Shown: positions 45,305-57,704 of the stretch, in pieces | Position numbering within the stretch: position 1 is the first letter of the stretch | Layout of the letters: each line of letters starts with the position of its first letter | Assembly: GCF_019175385.1 (NCBI RefSeq) | Contig: NC_083337.1 | Location: 47,096,938 to 47,160,937, forward strand | Length of the DNA stretch: 64,000 nt | Direction of reading: 5' to 3' | Origin: Lycium barbarum | Lineage: Eukaryota > Streptophyta > Magnoliopsida > Solanales > Solanaceae | Made by a program: the position numbers and the translations under genes | The notes under the pieces: generated by a model | Seen by the model: only the letters and a program-made list of their open reading frames with translations | Databases searched by the model: none | Told to the model about the DNA's origin: nothing

Positions 45305-47701
45305 TCAGCCTTCTTCCGTAATCTTGTTGATAGCTCGACAATCCACGCACATCCTCCAAGATCCATCTTTTTTGGGCACCAATAGAACAGGAACTGAGCA
45401 AGGACTCAGGCTCTCTCGCACAAACCCCTTTTTAAGCAACTCTTCAACCTGCCTCCTTTGTCTCTTCAGGATTACTCCTATAAGCAGGCCTATTTGGAAT
45501 CTGTGCACCAGGCACAAAGTCAATTTGGTGTTCAATTCCACGCAAAGGTGGAAGACCTTTAGGAATATCTTCAGGAAAGATATCATCAAAGTCCTGCAAA
45601 AGAGAAAAAACACTACTTGGCAAAGAAGAAGTTAGTAGCTCAGAATTAATCAAGACTTCTTTGTAAGTAAGTAGTATTATGGGCAGTCCCTTTTTTCTTG
45701 CATTCAAACACTCTTTGGCTTTTATATAGAGACTTTTTTTTTTCTTTCCCTTAGCCTCTTTCCTCTCACCAAAACTTTCTTTTTTTCCACTCAAACCCTC
45801 TTTTACCTCTTTGCTTAAGTTGCTACCCTCTTTCTCTCTCTCTTGGCCATCTTTCATTTCTTTTCCCTCGAGCTCACCTTTTTTCTGTCCCCTTTGTTTT
45901 TCCATTGATTCCCTCAATCTCTTTTGATCTTCAAACACCTGAGAAGGTGTTAAAGGTGCAAGAGTATACTTCTTGCCATTAAGCTCAAGTGAATATCTGT
46001 TCTTCCTTCCATCATGAAAAGTATTCCTATCGAACTGCCATGGACGACCAAGCAAGATATGACAAGCTTGCATAGGAATGACATCACAAAGAGTATCATC
46101 CTCATACCTGCTAACATTGAATGGAATCATGCATTGTTTGTTGACTTTCAGTTCACCACTATCATTCAACCATTGGAGTCTATAGGGCTTAAGGTGTTTC
46201 ATGCATGCAAGCCCTAACGTATCTACCAAGTGTGAACTCACTACATTAGCACAACTACCACTGTCAATAATCATAGAACAAGTTCTCCCCCTTATCCCAC
46301 ACCTAGTATGGAATATATTTTCCCTTTGTTCTTCACTATTGACTCCCAAATTGATAGCCATAATCCTCCTAACTACTGCAACCAAACTATCATTAAAAGG
46401 AAGTTGTACATCATCTTCACTCACACCTCCCTCTTCTTCCTCATTCTCACTTTTTTTACTCTCATTTTCTCCATCAAGAATCTTCCTAGCTACTCCAACA
46501 AAACCACTATTAGGAAACTCTACGTCATCTTCACTCGCACCTCCCTCTTCTTTCTCTAACTCACTTTTTTCACTCTCATACTCTCCATCTTCTTTCATGA
46601 GAATATTTCTTCTATTTGGACATTCATGCATCATATGCCCTCTTCCATGACATTTGTAACATTGAATAGCACTAGAAGGTTTTGGTGATTTAGGATTAAA
46701 AGTTTTACCTCCCTCTTTGTCATCTACTTTGGCCTTCCCTTTGCCTTCTTGTGGCCTAGAAGTCACATCTTGTTTCGGCCATGGCTTCTTTGAATTGGTG
46801 TTTGGCCGACTCCTCCACGAGCTAGCTTGCTGCTTTCTTTTAATTTGCTTTTCTAGTTTTGCAGCCATATCCACTAACTCATCTAAAGTTACATATTGTT
46901 GTATCTCTACTACATCAGCTATTTCTTTATTTAAACCATTAAGAAATCTAGCCATAGTGGCCTCTTCATCTTCCATACAATTAGCTTGGATCATAGCCAT
47001 ATCCATAGCTTTGAAGTATTCATCAATAGTAATGGTTCCTTGCTCCAATCTTCGAAGACGCATTTATAGGTCTCTTTGAAAGTGAGAAGGCACGAACCTC
47101 TTCTTCATGACTCTCTTCATCTCAGCCCAAGTGGCAATGGGTGGTTCTCCATCTTGTTGTCTATCCCTTGTAAGCTTTTTCCACCAAATAGAAGCATAGT
47201 CAGAAAATTCAACAACGGCAAGCTTTACCTTCTTAGCTTCAGAATAGTTGTGACAATAAAAAATGGCTTCAACTTTCCGCTCCCAATCAAGGTACAAGTC
47301 TGGATCTCTTGTCCCCTTGAAAGTTGGCATCTTCATCTTTATGCTATTAATGTTATCATCTCCACTCTTCCTCGTTGTCCCCTCCTATCTCTCCCTACCC
47401 TATCTAGATCATCAACAAAATCATCTATAGGGTTTTCTTGATTTACAATGGGGGCATAGGGCATATTTCTTCTATTTTGAGGCCTAGGATTATTTTGTGG
47501 TTGTACAACATGTTGATCTCCCCTCCTAAGTTCAGCTATTGTCTCATTTTGTTCAGCAATGGCATCCTTGATCTCTTGAAATTGCAAGGTCCATCTTTCG
47601 AATTGTTGGTGCATAGCTTGTAGAGTGAAGTCATTTCTTCCTCGGATTTCAGCTTCTTGACGAGCCCTCCTTTCACCATCACTACCACCTGTATTGGTCA
47701 T
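45305..47701 (-). pseudogene. gag-protease-RT (start) of the tandem element, copy 1
   Basis: Order in sense: gag N-part MTNTGGSDGERRARQEAE (to 47339), a frameshift, then MPTFKGTRDPDLYLDWERKVEAIF with YASIWWKKL, an in-frame stop at about 47064, then EYFKAMDMAMIQANC, the zinc knuckle CYKCHGRGHMMHEC (CX2CX4HX4C), an acidic linker, the protease with CSMIIDSGSCANVVSSHLVD, and the RT N-terminus [20 protein letters not shown]. After another frameshift near 45444 come [23 protein letters not shown] and then the deletion. RT palm (YXDD), RNase H and the integrase core are missing. The long plus-strand ORFs here are antisense shadows. Confidence 0.88.
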
Positions 47702-48070
47702 CTCAAAAAACTATTTATCACTCAAACTTTGGCTTTTTTTTTTCCCCTCAATTGTTCTCACTCACTCTTGCCTTTTTCCGCTAAAAAAACCTTTGGGAAA
47801 AACACTTTATGGATTTATAATTAAACCCACTAGAATCAAGCCCTTAGTAGTAAAACAAAGAATTTTTGGGCACTAAAGAAAATGAAGGACCAATCCTAGA
47901 AAGAATTAGAATTTAGTTGAAACAAGACTCGAACAAAAAGGACCTTTTTTTTTAACAAGATAAAAGGAGTAAGAAAAAAATTGATTGCTTCTTAGCTTTA
48001 AAGACTAGGATCCCCTCTTCTTGTTTTCTATCTTAATCTTTAGAAAACAAATAAATGGAAGAAATTTCTT

Positions 48071-48224
48071 GAAGAGCAAATACTAAACTTTTTTTTTCTT
48101 TTTTTTCGTCACTGTTCACTGCTACAGTACTTTTTAATTTTTTTTTTTTTTTGCTCTTTTTTTTTTCAAGAAATCCCCAAGATTATCAAGAACGGAATCT
48201 TGATAGAACCGCTCTGACACCGCT
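48071..48224 (-). other. Leader of tandem copy 1: A-runs, hairpin and primer site
   Basis: The plus strand shows T-runs around CACTGTTCACTGCTACAGTAC (A-rich in element sense). GCTCTGACACCGCT (48211-48224) reads GGTGTCAGAGC in reverse, a variant tRNA-Met primer site next to LTR 2. The same block recurs at 52299-52452. Confidence 0.75.
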
Positions 48225-49193
48225 TGATAACAACAAGGTTAGGGAGATCCCAAACTTACAATTAAAATATAAGAAGTGCGGAAGCAAATATAGAAAAGAA
48301 TCTAAAAACTAGAAAATAAAAGATATGGGAAATTCGAAGGAACAATCCACGAATTTCCAAGAACGTAAGTTCTAAAGTCTTGACAAGATCCAAGTAACAA
48401 CATATAGATTTATAGTAAGAAATCTAACGCCTTTACTTGAGATAACAAATCAAAAACAGTAGATTCGGATCCCGACCGCTTTATGAGTAACTTAAGACAA
48501 CAATTAGTATTTAGAACTAATCGCCTTCGAAAGAATACCAAAAAGAAATCAAAGATATCAAAGAAGAAATTATCTTACTACCTTGAACTAAGAACTAGTT
48601 AGGTTGAAAGATAAATCCTAAAGTAATGCCACAAAGGTTCAAAAGAACTCTCAATATAATATATTCTTCAAAATTTGATTTACAATGAATGACAATCACC
48701 CCTTTATATAGTTGTAAGAAGGAGCTAGTCAAAATAGAAATAAATGAGAATTATCTTCCCTAGAAGCATAGATGACTTCCCACACTTGGACCAAGGCAGT
48801 CAACATAGATTAAAACAACCTAGAAGACTACCCATACTTGGACCAATGCAGGTCAACACAGATAAAAAAAAACAATTAAATATTTATTCTAGAAACTAAT
48901 ATTTGGCCTAATTTTGGGCTGCTGGAAACTTCTTCTTTTGGGGCTGATTTGGGCCTCATTCCATCTCACTTTGGACTTTAATTTGGGCGTCCAAATATGT
49001 GTAAGACTTGAGGAAAAAATCTGAATTGGGCTGGAGCTCTTCTTCCATCACAAGACACTTTTGAATTGTTGATTGCAGCCCATTAAGCTTGTCTTGCAAT
49101 TTCCTCGTTTGAGATCTTGTCATGGGTCTTCTTGGAACTTCCAAATCATCATCCACGTCCTTCAATAATTCTGAGCTACCATGGATGCTATCA
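48225..49193 (-). repeat. LTR 2 (shared middle LTR) of the tandem element
   Basis: 969 bp. Left part identical by eye to LTR 3; right part agrees with LTR 1 at the A9 run where LTR 3 has A8. It serves both as 5' LTR of copy 1 and 3' LTR of copy 2. Confidence 0.92.
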
Positions 49194-49532
49194 TTCCCCT
49201 CTTCTTGAGATGAATTCGTCCTCGAATTTAAACCTGCATCAAATAAGGAAAGATCAGAAACATTGAAAGTAGCACTAACTTGATACTCACTAGGAAGATC
49301 AAGTTTGTAAGCATTGTCTCCAATCCTTTCAAGGACTTCAAATGGACCATCTCCTCTTGGGTCTAGTTTGGATCTTCTTTTGGCAGGAAACCTTTCCTTC
49401 CTGAAATGCACCTATACTTGATCCCCGGGCTTAAAAATAACAGATTTTCACCCCTTATTTCTCCTTAAGGCAGTCTACTCATTCTTCCGCTCAATTGCAA
49501 TCTTTGTTTGTTCATGAATCTTCTTCATCATT
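48956..49532 (-). pseudogene. Integrase C-terminus, tandem copy 2
   Basis: Same as 44728-45304 at an offset of 4228 bp, with identical breaks; the translated open frame is identical. Confidence 0.82.
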
Positions 49533-51929
49533 TCAGCCTTCTTCCGTAATCTTGTTGATAGCTCGACAATCCACGCACATCCTCCAAGATCCATCTTTTT
49601 TGGGCACCAATAGAACAGGAACTGAGCAAGGACTCAGGCTCTCTCGCACAAACCCTTTTTTAAGCAACTCTTCAACCTGCCTCCTTTGTCTCTTCAGGAT
49701 TACTCCTATAAGCAGGCCTATTTGGAATCTGTGCACCAGGCACAAAGTCAATTTGGTGTTCAATTCCACGCAAAGGTGGAAGACCTTTAGGAATATCTTC
49801 AGGAAAGATATCATCAAAGTCCTGCAAAAGAGAAAAAACACTACTTGGCAAAGAAGAAGTTAGTAGCTCAGAATTAATCAAGACTTCTTTGTAAGTAAGT
49901 AGTATTATGGGCAGTCCCTCTTTTCTTGCATTCAAACACTCTTTGGCTTTTATATAGAGACTTTTTTTTTTCTTTCCCTTAGCCTCTTTCCTCTCACCAA
50001 AACTTTCTTTTTTTCCACTCAAACCCTCTTTTACCTCTTTGCTTAAGTTGCTACCCTCTTTCTCTCTCTCTTGGCCATCTTTCATTTCTTTTCCCTCGAG
50101 CTCACCTTTTTTCTGTCCCCTTTGTTTTTCCATTGATTCCCTCAATCTCTTTTGATCTTCAAACACCTGAGAAGGTGTTAAAGGTGCAAGAGTATACTTC
50201 TTGCCATTAAGCTCAAGTGAATATCTGTTCTTCCTTCCATCATGAAAAGTATTCCTATCGAACTGCCATGGACGACCAAGCAAGATATGACAAGCTTGCA
50301 TAGGAATGACATCACAAAGAGTATCATCCTCATACCTGCTAACATTGAATGGAATCATGCATTGTTTGTTGACTTTCAGTTCACCACTATCATTCAACCA
50401 TTGGAGTCTATAGGGCTTAAGGTGTTTCATGCATGCAAGCCCTAACGTATCTACCAAGTGTGAACTCACTACATTAGCACAACTACCACTGTCAATAATC
50501 ATAGAACAAGTTCTCCCCCTTATCCCACACCTAGTATGGAATATATTTTCCCTTTGTTCTTCACTATTGACTCCCAAATTGATAGCCATAATCCTCCTAA
50601 CTACTGCAACCAAACTATCATTAAAAGGAAGTTGTACATCATCTTCACTCACACCTCCCTCTTCTTCCTCATTCTCACTTTTTTTACTCTCATTTTCTCC
50701 ATCAAGAATCTTCCTAGCTACTCCAACAAAACCACTATTAGGAAACTCTACGTCATCTTCACTCGCACCTCCCTCTTCTTTCTCTAACTCACTTTTTTCA
50801 CTCTCATACTCTCCATCTTCTTTCATGAGAATATTTCTTCTATTTGGACATTCATGCATCATATGCCCTCTTCCATGACATTTGTAACATTGAATAGCAC
50901 TAGAAGGTTTTGGTGATTTAGGATTAAAAGTTTTACCTCCCTCTTTGTCATCTACTTTGGCCTTCCCTTTGCCTTCTTGTGGCCTAGAAGTCACATCTTG
51001 TTTCGGCCATGGCTTCTTTGAATTGGTGTTTGGCCGACTCCTCCACGAGCTAGCTTGCTGCTTTCTTTTAATTTGCTTTTCTAGTTTTGCAGCCATATCC
51101 ACTAACTCATCTAAAGTTACATATTGTTGTATCTCTACTACATCAGCTATTTCTTTATTTAAACCATTAAGAAATCTAGCCATAGTGGCCTCTTCATCTT
51201 CCATACAATTAGCTTGGATCATAGCCATATCCATAGCTTTGAAGTATTCATCAATAGTAATGGTTCCTTGCTCCAATCTTCGAAGACGCATTTATAGGTC
51301 TCTTTGAAAGTGAGAAGGCACGAACCTCTTCTTCATGACTCTCTTCATCTCAGCCCAAGTGGCAATGGGTGGTTCTCCATCTTGTTGTCTATCCCTTGTA
51401 AGCTTTTTCCACCAAATAGAAGCATAGTCAGAAAATTCAACAACGGCAAGCTTTACCTTCTTAGCTTCAGAATAGTTGTGACAATAAAAAATGGCTTCAA
51501 CTTTCCGCTCCCAATCAAGGTACAAGTCTGGATCTCTTGTCCCCTTGAAAGTTGGCATCTTCATCTTTATGCTATTAATGTTATCATCTCCACTCTTCCT
51601 CGTTGTCCCCTCCTATCTCTCCCTACCCTATCTAGATCATCAACAAAATCATCTATAGGGTTTTCTTGATTTACAATGGGGGCATAGGGCATATTTCTTC
51701 TATTTTGAGGCCTAGGATTATTTTGTGGTTGTACAACATGTTGATCTCCCCTCCTAAGTTCAGCTATTGTCTCATTTTGTTCAGCAATGGCATCCTTGAT
51801 CTCTTGAAATTGCAAGGTCCATCTTTCGAATTGTTGGTGCATAGCTTGTAGAGTGAAGTCATTTCTTCCTCGGATTTCAGCTTCTTGACGAGCCCTCCTT
51901 TCACCATCACTACCACCTGTATTGGTCAT
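49533..51929 (-). pseudogene. gag-protease-RT (start), tandem copy 2
   Basis: Same as 45305-47701 at an offset of 4228 bp, with the same frameshifts, stop and RT deletion. Differences seen: one Lys/Glu change (ARKKGL versus ARKEGL) and one C/T in a run near 49656. The breaks therefore predate the duplication. Confidence 0.88.
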
Positions 51930-52452
51930 CTCAAAAAACTATTTATCACTCAAACTTTGGCTTTTTTTTTTCCCCTCAATTGTTCTCACTCACTCTTGCC
52001 TTTTTCCGCTAAAAAAACCTTTGGGAAAAACACTTTATGGATTTATAATTAAACCCACTAGAATCAAGCCCTTAGTAGTAAAACAAAGAATTTTTGGGCA
52101 CTAAAGAAAATGAAGGACCAATCCTAGAAAGAATTAGAATTTAGTTGAAACAAGACTCGAACAAAAAGGACCTTTTTTTTTAACAAGATAAAAGGAGTAA
52201 GAAAAAAATTGATTGCTTCTTAGCTTTAAAGACTAGGATCCCCTCTTCTTGTTTTCTATCTTAATCTTTAGAAAACAAATAAATGGAAGAAATTTCTTGA
52301 AGAGCAAATACTAAACTTTTTTTTTCTTTTTTTTCGTCACTGTTCACTGCTACAGTACTTTTTAATTTTTTTTTTTTTTTGCTCTTTTTTTTTTCAAGAA
52401 ATCCCCAAGATTATCAAGAACGGAATCTTGATAGAACCGCTCTGACACCGCT

Positions 52453-53420
52453 TGATAACAACAAGGTTAGGGAGATCCCAAACTTACAATTAAAATATAA
52501 GAAGTGCGGAAGCAAATATAGAAAAGAATCTAAAAACTAGAAAATAAAAGATATGGGAAATTCGAAGGAACAATCCACGAATTTCCAAGAACGTAAGTTC
52601 TAAAGTCTTGACAAGATCCAAGTAACAACATATAGATTTATAGTAAGAAATCTAACGCCTTTACTTGAGATAACAAATCAAAAACAGTAGATTCGGATCC
52701 CGACCGCTTTATGAGTAACTTAAGACAACAATTAGTATTTAGAACTAATCGCCTTCGAAAGAATACCAAAAAGAAATCAAAGATATCAAAGAAGAAATTA
52801 TCTTACTACCTTGAACTAAGAACTAGTTAGGTTGAAAGATAAATCCTAAAGTAATGCCACAAAGGTTCAAAAGAACTCTCAATATAATATATTCTTCAAA
52901 ATTTGATTTACAATGAATGACAATCACCCCTTTATATAGTTGTAAGAAGGAGCTAGTCAAAATAGAAATAAATGAGAATTATCTTCCCTAGAAGCATAGA
53001 TGACTTCCCACACTTGGACCAAGGCAGTCAACATAGATTAAAACAACCTAGAAGACTACCCATACTTGGACCAATGCAGGTCAACACAGATAAAAAAAAC
53101 AATTAAATATTTATTCTAGAAACTAATATTTGGCCTAATTTTGGGCTGCTGGAAACTTCTTCTTTTGGGGCTGATTTGGGCCTCATTCCATCTCACTTTG
53201 GACTTTAATTTGGGCGTCCAAATATGTGTAAGACTTGAGGAAAAAATCTGAATTGGGCTGGAGCTCTTCTTCCATCACAAGACACTTTTGAATTGTTGAT
53301 TGCAGCCCATTAAGCTTGTCTTGCAATTTCCTCGTTTGAGATCTTGTCATGGGTCTTCTTGGAACTTCCAAATCATCATCCACGTCCTTCAATAATTCTG
53401 AGCTACCATGGATGCTATCA
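52453..53420 (-). repeat. LTR 3 (5' LTR) of the tandem element
   Basis: 968 bp, ends GATGCTATCA against GTAAT. It includes the antisense-duplicated pol tail (ORF remnant 53183-53392). A8 run at about 53092 versus A9 in LTRs 1 and 2. Confidence 0.92.
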
Positions 53421-53815
53421 GTAATGTAGATGAATGACGATTGTTGGTTATGATATTTTGAACGTTATTATAAATGTTTGGGAGTTGATATACAATATGG
53501 GGAAGGTCGTATAAACAAAGGAAATGCTGCCCAATTTTCTCTAGCTTTAATAAGCACATTCATATAATCGAGTAGCTAATATGAATGCGAATTCTCTTGA
53601 AGGTAGAAACGTGAGCATTAAAGGAGGATAATAAAGCGATGGAAATTGTTAAACGAAAGAGGTATGTAAGGCTAGTCCCTTCTTTCTAAGGCATGACTCT
53701 TATGGTATGAATCCTCCTATCTTTCCATGATTTCCCTACATATCGGGAATTATGAATCTACAAGTATAAAGAGCTTCATACGAGATAAAGAATAGAGATA
53801 CATTACGAGCATGAC
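53421..53815 (+). mobile_element. Family A 3' LTR of the LARD-like element, piece 3
   Basis: GTAATGTAGATGAATGAC continues the LTR interrupted at 43998 and matches the sister LTR at about 35352-35735. It is cut at 53815 (ATGAC) by a B LTR, and the rest of this LTR is not found. Confidence 0.9.
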
Positions 53816-55936
53816 TGTTATATCCCGTGTTTTTACATTCGGATATTTCAAGATAATTGCGAGAAGTTAAGGGCAAGGCTATATTTTGATGTTGTTTAAT
53901 ACACAAGTTGTTTATGAAAACTATTGATGTGGAAATATTAAGAAAGGCTAGGGGTAAAAAAGGAAATTCACAAGGTGGCTCATGGAAATATTAAGGGAAG
54001 TTTGGGGTTAAAAGTGAATTATGGGAACTTAAAATTCTTGAACAAAAAAAAAAAAGGGGCCAAGTGGCCGTGTAAGGTTGGGGTGGGCCTTGGCCCACAT
54101 GGATGAATTATAGATGTGTATATTAGATGACTAATTAGTCATATTTTCATCTTCATCTTTAGAAACTTGAAGAAGCTTGGAGAGAAAGAGCAAAAGAGAA
54201 GCCATTCGGCCATACATAGCCGAACAAGAACCTTGGAAAAGATTTGATCAAAAATTATTTTCTTCTAGCATTTTCACCAATTGGAAGGTCCTCTTTAACG
54301 TGAAGTAGTTGTTGGAGCAAGCAAAACACTTATTTGTGCACTTTACCACCCTAGCCAAGTTGAAAAGTGTAGTGAAGAAAGGTAAGGTTTAATCTTCTTT
54401 TTATATGTTATGGATGGTTTGTGTATGTTGTAGTATGTAGAAATGGATGAAATTCATGAAAATATGGATGTTATGTTGTAGCCGTGTAGGTGTTGGTGTT
54501 GGCCGTATATATGTTGTGTTGTGTATGAATGATGAACTAATTTTACCTAGTATTTTGGTTGTTGTTGTTATGGATTCTATGATGAAAATGAAAGTTTAAT
54601 AATTCTAGTTGAAGTTGTAATTGTCGGGGAGCTGTTTTAGAAGCCAATGTGATTTGAATGTAGTCTTCTTGTATTTATGGAAAATAATGTTGTTAGTGTG
54701 TGAATTATTGGTGTAGTTCATGAATTTGAAAGAAGGAAATGTGTTGTTATTGCTATTGTCGCATTTTGGATGTTTTGTGTGGAGTGGCATATTGGTTAGA
54801 TTATGTTGAATATTGTGCGGATTGTTTGAAGTGTTCTTGAGTTTTGTTGAATGGTTTCAGATTAGTATTTGAGTGTGCGAGCATTGGTGTTAGCTTGATT
54901 GTATGTAGTTGAAGTGAAAGTAAATGGAATGCCGTCGAATTATGTAAAAGAAAGTTGCTAATGTTAGAGTGCGTTTTGAATTAATTGTTGATGTTGTTAA
55001 TATGGTTGTTGGTATTGTTGTTGATGATTTGGCCGAGTTGAATTCTCGGGGTTGTTGTATTTACAGGGGAGATGCTGCCGAAATTTTTATAAACAAAGTA
55101 ATTATTTTAGAATTAGACTCTTAAGATCTATAGCTAATGCTTGATATTCATTGGTATTATTGTAGATTTTGGGGAAACCCGAGGCTTAAGTTCAGGTTAG
55201 CTTAAGGAGTGGACAAGGTATGTAAAGCTTACCCTTTCCTTCTTTTGGCATGTCCTAGTTGCAAGTAAGCTATGAAACGAGCCTCGGGGTAACTCCATTC
55301 ATAAGATCCGAGCATGTCGACGATTCTTATTCATTTCTTGACGTTACCTTCCTAGTATAATCGAACTATGGTCCTTAGATCTTTTGTATCATTGGATAAA
55401 GAGCGTGTATACATAATTTTTATTCTTAAAAGTCTTATGTCGAATAATGTCTCTAACTTTCTTAGACGAGCTCGGATCGCTCCGATACGTTCTTAGGGAG
55501 TTCTAGAGCGAATTATGTTTGTAACTTTCGTAGGCGGGCTCGGATTGGGCTACTACTTGTCCGCGGTCCCCGAGACTTACCTTTGTATAACTCTAACGAC
55601 TTTTGAAAGGATTTCACATAATTGTCGCCTTAACCCTCGAGTGTTGGATAGTTACTTAATTGCTGAGTTTAAACTAATAATGTTTTTAAATTGCATATAG
55701 TTTCTCACTATTTTGCTCGTGCATACTGTATTTACATCTTTCGCCGAGTCCCGGGCCGGTTTTGTTATCGTGCGCACTATATTATATTCGGCAGTATGAT
55801 GTGTTATGGTTCCCCGAGTCCCCCACTAGCGGGCCGGGTACCGCTTATATACGGCGTTATGATGTGTTATGGCGTATGATGTGCTATGATGTTATGATGT
55901 GTTTCGGGGTTGTACGGAGATATAAAAGTTAATGGA
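53816..55936 (+). mobile_element. Family B LTR, 5' part
   Basis: Begins TGTTATATCCCGTG as at 10209. Contains AAGGTAAGG (about 54379), GCTGCCGAAATTTTT (about 55074), GGTATGTAAAGCTTACCC (about 55218) and a repeat block near 55740-55880. It ends abruptly near 55936 before the twin hairpin, joining a minus-strand A LTR fragment, so the junction reflects a deletion. Confidence 0.82.
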
Positions 55937-57104
55937 AATTTGGCGACACTTCCTTTGTCTCGACAAATTCTTCCATGAAATAAGATAACCCTCAAACATC
56001 AATAAGAACACTCATGATAACATAATTAATAGATTCCTTAAGTTAAACATTGTTTACTTCTTAAATCCACCTTCAAGATCATCCATAACCATACCTATAT
56101 TACAACATCATATCATTCTCAAAGAATACTCCTTTAATATCATTTGTATCATTCACCACAAGTTTGTACTCATAACATGTAAGAACTATTATTCAAGTTA
56201 AGTCATCAATCAAGAGTATCACTATTTCCATATTTGTACTCCATATTCTCCTCCCTTCCATAATCCGAGTCTTTTAATCTCTCAATACTCTTAATAACAT
56301 GAATTGAACATAAATCTTACCTTTGATGATGTAGGAATGGATTTTGAATGGAACTACTTTACTTGGAGAAAACCCTACTTCAACAACAAAGAGATTCTTG
56401 GTTTTCACAAACCCTAGAGAGTATCCTTGCACTTTATTCTACTAATTCTTGGTGTTTACTCCTTGATTTCCCTTGGATATATGATGATATGATGAGAGAA
56501 TTTTTGTAGAACCTTCAAGACTTAGAGAGAGAATCAAATCTAAAAAATTTGAGCTCAACTCGTCTATTTATAACTGAAACTGGAAAGTTCCAGAGAAGCG
56601 GTTCGACGAGTGGGTTGACTGTCACGTCGACACGTTGACGATCCATCGACTTGATCCGTAGACCTACTTCTGTAGATTAGAAGTTGCAGAGTGCTATTGA
56701 CGGCGGAGATCAATGGCCCGTCAACGTGTCGACGCTCCATCGACATATCTCGTCGATCTGCTTCTGCAAATCAGAATTTTCAGAACATAGTGATGGTGCA
56801 TATTGACGGTCCGTCGATAATGTCTGATGTCTGCAGACTTCCCTGAGTCTGCTCATCCTGCGTCGGTTCAATCTGTTCAACTTCTAAGCCCGCAAATCAC
56901 TAGGAATACCTGCTGGTACACTGTGTTCAATATTTTCTGCCTTAACTTTCTCCAACAAGCTTTCCTCTTTTTTTCCCCAAATGTCTTTGGAATCTTAATT
57001 AGAATCATTAAGTATCCCTTCTTACTAGTAGGGACATCATATACACCTTATCCTACGTTAGCCTATTCACCGCACAACGACATGAAATTTTTCGAGGTGT
57101 AACA
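55937..57104 (-). mobile_element. Family A LTR fragment, minus strand
   Basis: From about 55937 it resembles 25270-26428 of the other minus-strand A LTR and ends TTTTTCGAGGTGTAACA at 57104 before the reversed polypurine tract. Its palindrome cluster (56580-56820) uses TTGACGG/CCGTCGA arms, with an 11-bp palindrome GACGGTCCGTC at 56805-56815. Confidence 0.8.
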
Positions 57105-57307
57105 GTCTCCCCCCCTTAAGGACATTCATCCTCAAATGTTAAGTTCTCGGGGATTCTACAGAAATTTCACCAGAGTTTCCCCTGTAATATGGCACTACCA
57201 CCCTATCACAACAACCCACAATAATATTGCCTCATAGGGCTACAACACAATGGCAAGAGGATGTGGCCACACACGACCAAAAGCATTAAGAGAAAGCGTT
57301 ACATACC

Positions 57308-57704
57308 TTATGATAATGGCGTCTCATCTTGAATCTCCTCCGGGCTGGAAACAATTACGGGTACTTGGACTCCATGTTTTCCTCTGCTTCCTAAATTATT
57401 TCTTCTGGGTTATTGTTTCTCCATAAGACCTTGAATGAGGCTACCTGTTTGTTCCTAAGCTTTCGCACCTGCCTATTTAGTATGGAAATGGGCACCTCTT
57501 CATTGGCTAACTTCTCAGTAATCTGGACTGATTCAAGCTCTGGAGGTAAATCCAGTTCATAAGCTACTTGGCCCACTTTACGTACAATCTTATAAGGTCC
57601 AACATATCGGGGACTAAGCTTTCCCTTCTTGCCGAATCTCATTACGCCCTTCATCGATGACACTTTAAAGAACACCCAATCATTGATTTGGAATTCCAAG
57701 TCTC
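57308..57704 (-). pseudogene. Integrase C-terminus and chromodomain-like end, remnant
   Basis: In sense: FQINDWVFFKVSSMKGVMRFGKK, PRYVGPYKIVRKVGQVAYEL, PPELESV, then a deletion of about 25 codons removing the HPVFHVSMLRK segment, then QITEKLANEEVPISILNRQ, VASFKVLWRNNNPEE and a stop; the last part is in another frame. It is cut at 57704 by the next LTR (GTCTC before it). Confidence 0.85.

Larger units (their letters stand above)
43999..53420 (-). mobile_element. Tandem CRM-like chromovirus: LTR-internal-LTR-internal-LTR
   Basis: Three LTRs (43999-44965, 48225-49193, 52453-53420; 967, 969 and 968 bp) alternate with two internal regions of 3259 bp (44966-48224, 49194-52452), and a single GTAAT duplication flanks the whole (43994-43998, 53421-53425). 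Both internal regions share the same frameshifts and the same RT-integrase deletion and differ at about two bases. LTR differences are phased as expected for unequal crossing over. The element is placed near the CRM clade because its pol tail runs into the 3' LTR; this is moderately sure. Confidence 0.93.

Noticed and set aside
46201..46650. 149-codon plus-strand ORF, repeated at 50429-50878
   Set aside because: Antisense shadow of the acidic linker of gag-protease (Glu/Lys codons read as Ser/Phe/Leu).
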